A DNA stretch of 64,000 bases from Cryptomeria japonica (taxonomy: Eukaryota > Streptophyta > Pinopsida > Cupressales > Cupressaceae), in assembly GCF_030272615.1 (NCBI RefSeq), contig NC_081407.1:437070230-437134229 (forward strand). Direction: 5' to 3'. The notes below the pieces were generated by a model, which saw nothing but the letters and a program-made list of their open reading frames with translations, had not been told where the DNA came from and did no database searches. Shown piece after piece: positions 60,575 through 64,000 of the stretch. The number at the start of each line of letters is the position of its first letter. Position 1 is the stretch's first letter. The translations under genes were made by a program, and so were the position numbers.

Positions 60575-60660
60575 GAAACCTCGTACGCAGTTCTTATTCA
60601 AAAGGAACCCCTATGCGGTTCTTATTCAAAAGAAACCCCAAATGCAATCTTGTCTGTTTA
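60575..60660 (+). repeat. Short tandem repeat, about 30-bp unit
   Basis: AAAAGAAACC(T/C)C, GCAGTTCTTATTC and AAAAGGAACCCC-type units repeat about 2.5 times just outside the CACTA-like end. Confidence 0.6.
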
Positions 60661-61489
60661 GGCTTGTGAATAGGCTTCGATGACAAAGTTGCGGTTTGGA
60701 AGTTTGATTTCCCTCCATTTCCCTCCTTTTTGACGTGTTTTGTTTTATGAACTTGGTTTCTCAACTTTGTCATCATCCGATTTACACTTCATCAATTGGG
60801 TATTTCTAAAATTGCCACCATATTTTCACCCATCTTCTGAGCTTTCTAACCATATAATTTTTTTAAAATTTGAACAACAATAACATATTATTATTGAATT
60901 TCTTTTACCAGTGTCTCCATAGTTCTCAGAGACATACGTGTACCATTTTTTTAATAACTTTTGATCTACTTATCCAAATTTTAAAAACTTTATATATTAT
61001 TGTAGTGTACTTGATTCTTTACAATTTAAAAAAATAAATTGCATTTTTTATTGTTGTGGTGCAAGTTATACTTCACGCATGAATAGGTACCTGATTTTCA
61101 GGATGTGCTTGATTGGAAAAATACTCAAAAAAAAATTACAAAAATATACACAACTTCTAGTGCTCACTCTTAACTATCTTTCTGCCAAAGGATTTATCAA
61201 AATCCTAAATCAAACTATGACTTTTTTGATGCGCACGTCAGACACTATGTTATGTTTTTCTAAAAAAATCAAGGTCTTTTTTTTGTACGTGAAGGATTTG
61301 ACCCCCTTAATCTTATCCAGTTTTGAAAAAAATTAGTAGTTTGGAAACTAGATTCAGAGTACTAGAATCTTTGTTCTTTGAGTATCTTCATATCTTGAGT
61401 GGATGATTCTCAACTTTCTTCTCCAAGATCAGGTTTACCTGATTTCAGAAAAAAAGTGTCCACATAAACCCCCCTTTTTGCACACCATT
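60661..61489. other. Flank of the right-edge copia element, no gene recognised
   Basis: AT-rich sequence with short frames (61079-61336) lacking motifs. Confidence 0.35.
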
Positions 61490-62709
61490 TGTTGGCAATT
61501 GGAGGAAATGATTATGTGTTGCATTGATGTTTTGTCATTGATTGCAACACTGGTTGTTTTGGTTGTTTACCGGCTTTCGATAGGTTTTGGTAGGGTGGTT
61601 GGTTTATGATATTGATCTGGTATGCTCTGGTATGCTTCGGCTTGTGGATTTGGTTTATATCTATCATTCATGCTATTCAGATGGGTATCATGATCAAATG
61701 GTTCGGGATTTGATGACTCATGAGCTATCATCTGTTCTAGTAAGCCTTTTGGTCACTGGTAAGGGTTCTGTTGACAGAGCTTTATTGAATACCTTTTGAT
61801 GCACATGATAAGTGGTGTCAACACAACATCTAAATGGCTTTCGAGATGTTGTTGGTTATCTTGTTCGTGTTCCTGTTGATCGGTGGTGTTGGATTTGGGT
61901 CCGGACCTAATGCTATCCTATTCGGCTAGGTTATGGACTAGTTTATGTAATGTGTTGGTGGATTATCCCAATGCATTACCAATTGGGTTTATCGATTGGA
62001 TTATGTTGTTTCGGTCTTAGGCAAACTTGGTTGATCATTAGATTGCGGGTTTAAGTTATGAATTTATCGTATTATCTTTTAGGTGGAGGACCTAATTATT
62101 TAGGTCCCAGGTTGGTATAAATATGATGTAATATCTCTTTGTAGATCGTGGGTTTTTAGGTTATGGGATTATCTGTGTGCAAATAAAGTTGGAATCATAT
62201 GCAGAGGATTTGGTCGATCATAGGTGATCCAATTGGGTTGGTGAAAGAGGTTTAAGATCTCTGGTACTGAGCTTAATCGGAACTGTACTCAAGCATAGGA
62301 GATGCTATTCTTGTAGTTCATTCTTCTTTTGTATTGTAGTCTGGATTTATTTTGTAGTCAGTGAGGCTCCTTTTGTGATGAGTAGTGCGCTCTAGGCTAC
62401 TGGCCTTCCTGCATGTGCAGGCCCCTCTTATTGTAATCACCGCAACAATATTATTTGACAGTGAGTAGGCTTCCCATCTTGGTTTTTCCCTTTACCATGT
62501 TTTCCATGTACAAATCTTGGTGTTATATTTTGTGGATGGTTGGTAAATGTTCTATGGTTTATATTTGTGCTTAACTATTATATCTGTTTTTCTGGTATTT
62601 GGTTCATGTATTCCGGTAATAAGGTTTTAATGCTTAAAGTTCTATAATCTATTGACAATTGATTCACCCCCCCTCTCAATTGTCCTCTGGTTATATGAGC
62701 TATCTAACA
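61490..62709 (+). repeat. 5' LTR of the right-edge copia element
   Basis: It begins TGTTGGCAATTGGAGG and ends GAGCTATCTAACA, directly before the PBS, with a TATA box at 62116 and TTCACCCCCCCTCTCAATTG near the 3' end. Its start and 3' block resemble the 2,410-bp solo LTR at 56995-59404, so both belong to related copia families, but the lengths differ twofold. Frames within it (61403-61799) are not genes. Confidence 0.85.
62116..62123 (+). promoter_or_regulatory. TATA box (TATAAATA) of the copia LTR
   Basis: GGTTGGTATAAATATGATG lies inside the LTR, about 590 bp before its 3' end, consistent with a U3 promoter. Confidence 0.65.
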
Positions 62710-62711
62710 AT

Positions 62712-62724
62712 TGGTATTAGAGCC
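62712..62724 (+). other. Primer-binding site (initiator tRNA-Met type)
   Basis: TGGTATTAGAGCC starts 2 nt after the LTR's terminal ACA. It differs by one base from TGGTATCAGAGCC, the common plant iMet-tRNA PBS. It fixes the LTR boundary and the element's orientation. Confidence 0.85.
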
Positions 62725-62765
62725 TGGTTCTCTCTGCAAAACCTTAACCACTTGAGGAAGATCCT

Positions 62766-63750
62766 ATGGCATCTAATAGTGCAAGTTCATCTGCTGCCCG
62801 TTTTCCAGAGAGAAATTTCTAGGCTTGATGGAACAAATTGCAGAGTATGGAAGATTCAGATGGAGACTCATCTGAGATGTCTTGGCAAGAAGATTTGGGA
62901 GATCACTGAGAATGGCTATATGCCTCATAATCCGACATCGAGAAATCCTCCTCCGACAGACTTGGATAAGGAAATTGAAAATGATTGTAGAGAGAAGCCC
63001 TTTTGTGTACACTTTCTGATCAACAAATTATGGGACTATCTAACAAATCAACTGCGAAGGCTATATAGAATACATTGGAGAATCTAAATGAAAGTGACCC
63101 TACAATTAAAATTGCTAAACTTGATGGTTACCGGTGAGATATGAGAACCTGAAAATGGAAGAAGATGAAAGAATTATTGCTTTTATGGAGAGAGTTAATG
63201 AGATTGTCATGGGAATTCAGTGTTGTGGTGGATCTCTGAGCGAAGATGAAATAGTTTCTAAAGTATTGAGAGCTTTGCCACCAACTTATAAGATGAAGGC
63301 TACTACAATTAATGAGATCAGAACTATGGAAAACACCTCTGTTAATAGGGAACCTTGGTTGTTATCTGCTTTTGAGCTTGAGGATTCGGTCCTTCTGGAG
63401 TTGCAAAATCTGAACCTGCTTTTCATGCATCTACATCATCTACTAGAAAGAGTGATTGGAAAGCCTTATATGCCAAGGAACTAGAGGAAATGAAGAAAGA
63501 AGATGAAGAGTTTAAGCAACTTAAAGCCCCATTTTCTAGAAAAATACCTAAAGGTCCCGCAGGAAGTAAGTATGAAGGAAAATCACCTTTTAAATGTTTT
63601 GCATGTAATAAGATAAGTCATTTTGCATCTAGATGTCCTGGAAGGAATTCAAGATTTGAGGAAAGAGTTATATATCTTTTAGACCTAACCATAATTATCA
63701 AAACAAGCATGAGTATAGGAGAAACAAGACAAATCATGATACTATGCTGA
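62766..63750 (+). pseudogene. Copia gag (frameshifted)
   Basis: The ATG at 62766, 42 bp after the PBS, opens MASNSASSSAARFPERNF, then a stop. A shift leads to RLDGTNCRVWKIQMETHLRC, then RYENLKMEEDERIIAFMERV and ALPPTYKMKATTIN (UBN2-type gag core), then a zinc knuckle CFACNKISHFASRC. At least three frame changes are needed. The order and motifs are those of plant copia gag. Confidence 0.85.
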
Positions 63751-64000
63751 TGAGGAAGGTGTGACTGATTCTAATGATGAACCGGCACAAGATTCAGCTA
63801 GTGGATCCGACAATGGAAAGGAATGGGTATTTTTGGCTATCAAAGAAGATAATCTAGTACCTGAAGACAAGGATGAATGGGTGATAGACAGTGGATGTTC
63901 ACATCATATGATTGGAGATAAAAGGAAGTTTCTATCTTTGCAAGAATTTGATGGCGGTCTAGTTAGATTTGGAGATGACAAAGCATGCATGATCAAGGGA
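63743..64000 (+). pseudogene. Copia aspartic protease start (partial, cut by window)
   Basis: In the frame beginning YADEEGVTDSNDEPAQ, the sequence reaches DEWVIDSGCSHHM, the active-site block (DSG) of copia protease, and runs on to the window edge (FGDDKACMIKG). A shift from the gag zinc-knuckle frame is required. Classed as broken only because the upstream gag is; this piece itself is open. Confidence 0.8.

Larger units (their letters stand above)
61490..64000 (+). mobile_element. Ty1/copia retrotransposon, 5' part, cut by the window
   Basis: A 5' LTR, tRNA-iMet-type PBS, gag and protease follow in order on the plus strand. RT, integrase and the 3' LTR lie beyond the window. Gag is frameshifted, so this copy is probably dead. 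Confidence 0.9.

Overview
The window looks like nuclear DNA of a land plant with a large, transposon-filled genome. It holds intron-containing fragments of typical plant genes (SRP68, a GH31 glucosidase, a PLS-type PPR protein, a PIRL-type LRR protein), plant-type Ty3/gypsy chromovirus and Ty1/copia elements with long LTRs, MULE and CACTA traces, AT-rich spacers and long (TA)n/(CA)n tracts. A gymnosperm-like giant genome would fit, but the species cannot be fixed from the sequence. I see no intact single-copy host gene, no rRNA or tRNA gene and no CRISPR array. Almost every reading frame is broken.

Layout. 1-4.08 kb: the edge of an LTR-like region with a TATA box, then an SRP68 pseudogene fragment on the minus strand. 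4.08-18.24 kb: one large minus-strand chromovirus with direct repeats of about 3.85 kb (left) and 4.94 kb (right); the right copy is longer because another element's solo LTR sits inside it. Gag, protease, RT, RNase H, integrase and chromodomain are recognisable but decayed. 18.24-22.05 kb: a graveyard with a copia RT remnant, three exons of a heteroglycan-glucosidase-like (HGL1) gene, a PPR fragment and a PIRL fragment.

22.9-53.7 kb is the most unusual part. Sequences near 24.30-24.60 kb and 53.22-53.58 kb are inverted copies of each other. Subterminal-style repeat clusters with the core GGAGCCAGAATAG lie around both (23.4-26.3 and 51.6-53.6 kb), so they may be the ends of a roughly 29 kb composite or giant DNA transposon. 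Between them lie: a plus-strand multi-exon transposon gene (27.8-32.4 kb) with a DUF8039-like exon, a triplicated exon and a coiled-coil exon; a minus-strand frame of 1,095 codons of unknown family broken only by four stop codons (33.2-36.5 kb); a satellite of about 84 bp (36.86-38.54 kb); a decayed minus-strand MULE transposase (43.2-40.3 kb); and fragments of copia gag, a LINE-type RNase H and a possible mariner-like transposase.

53.7-64 kb: a gypsy integrase scrap, a complete copia solo LTR of 2,410 bp with a perfect AGGAT target-site duplication, AT-rich DNA, a CACTA-type terminus at 60,572, and finally a copia element (LTR 61,490-62,709, PBS, gag, protease) that runs off the right edge. 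No pathway joins the genes: the content is layered transposon insertion with captured or decayed host exons.
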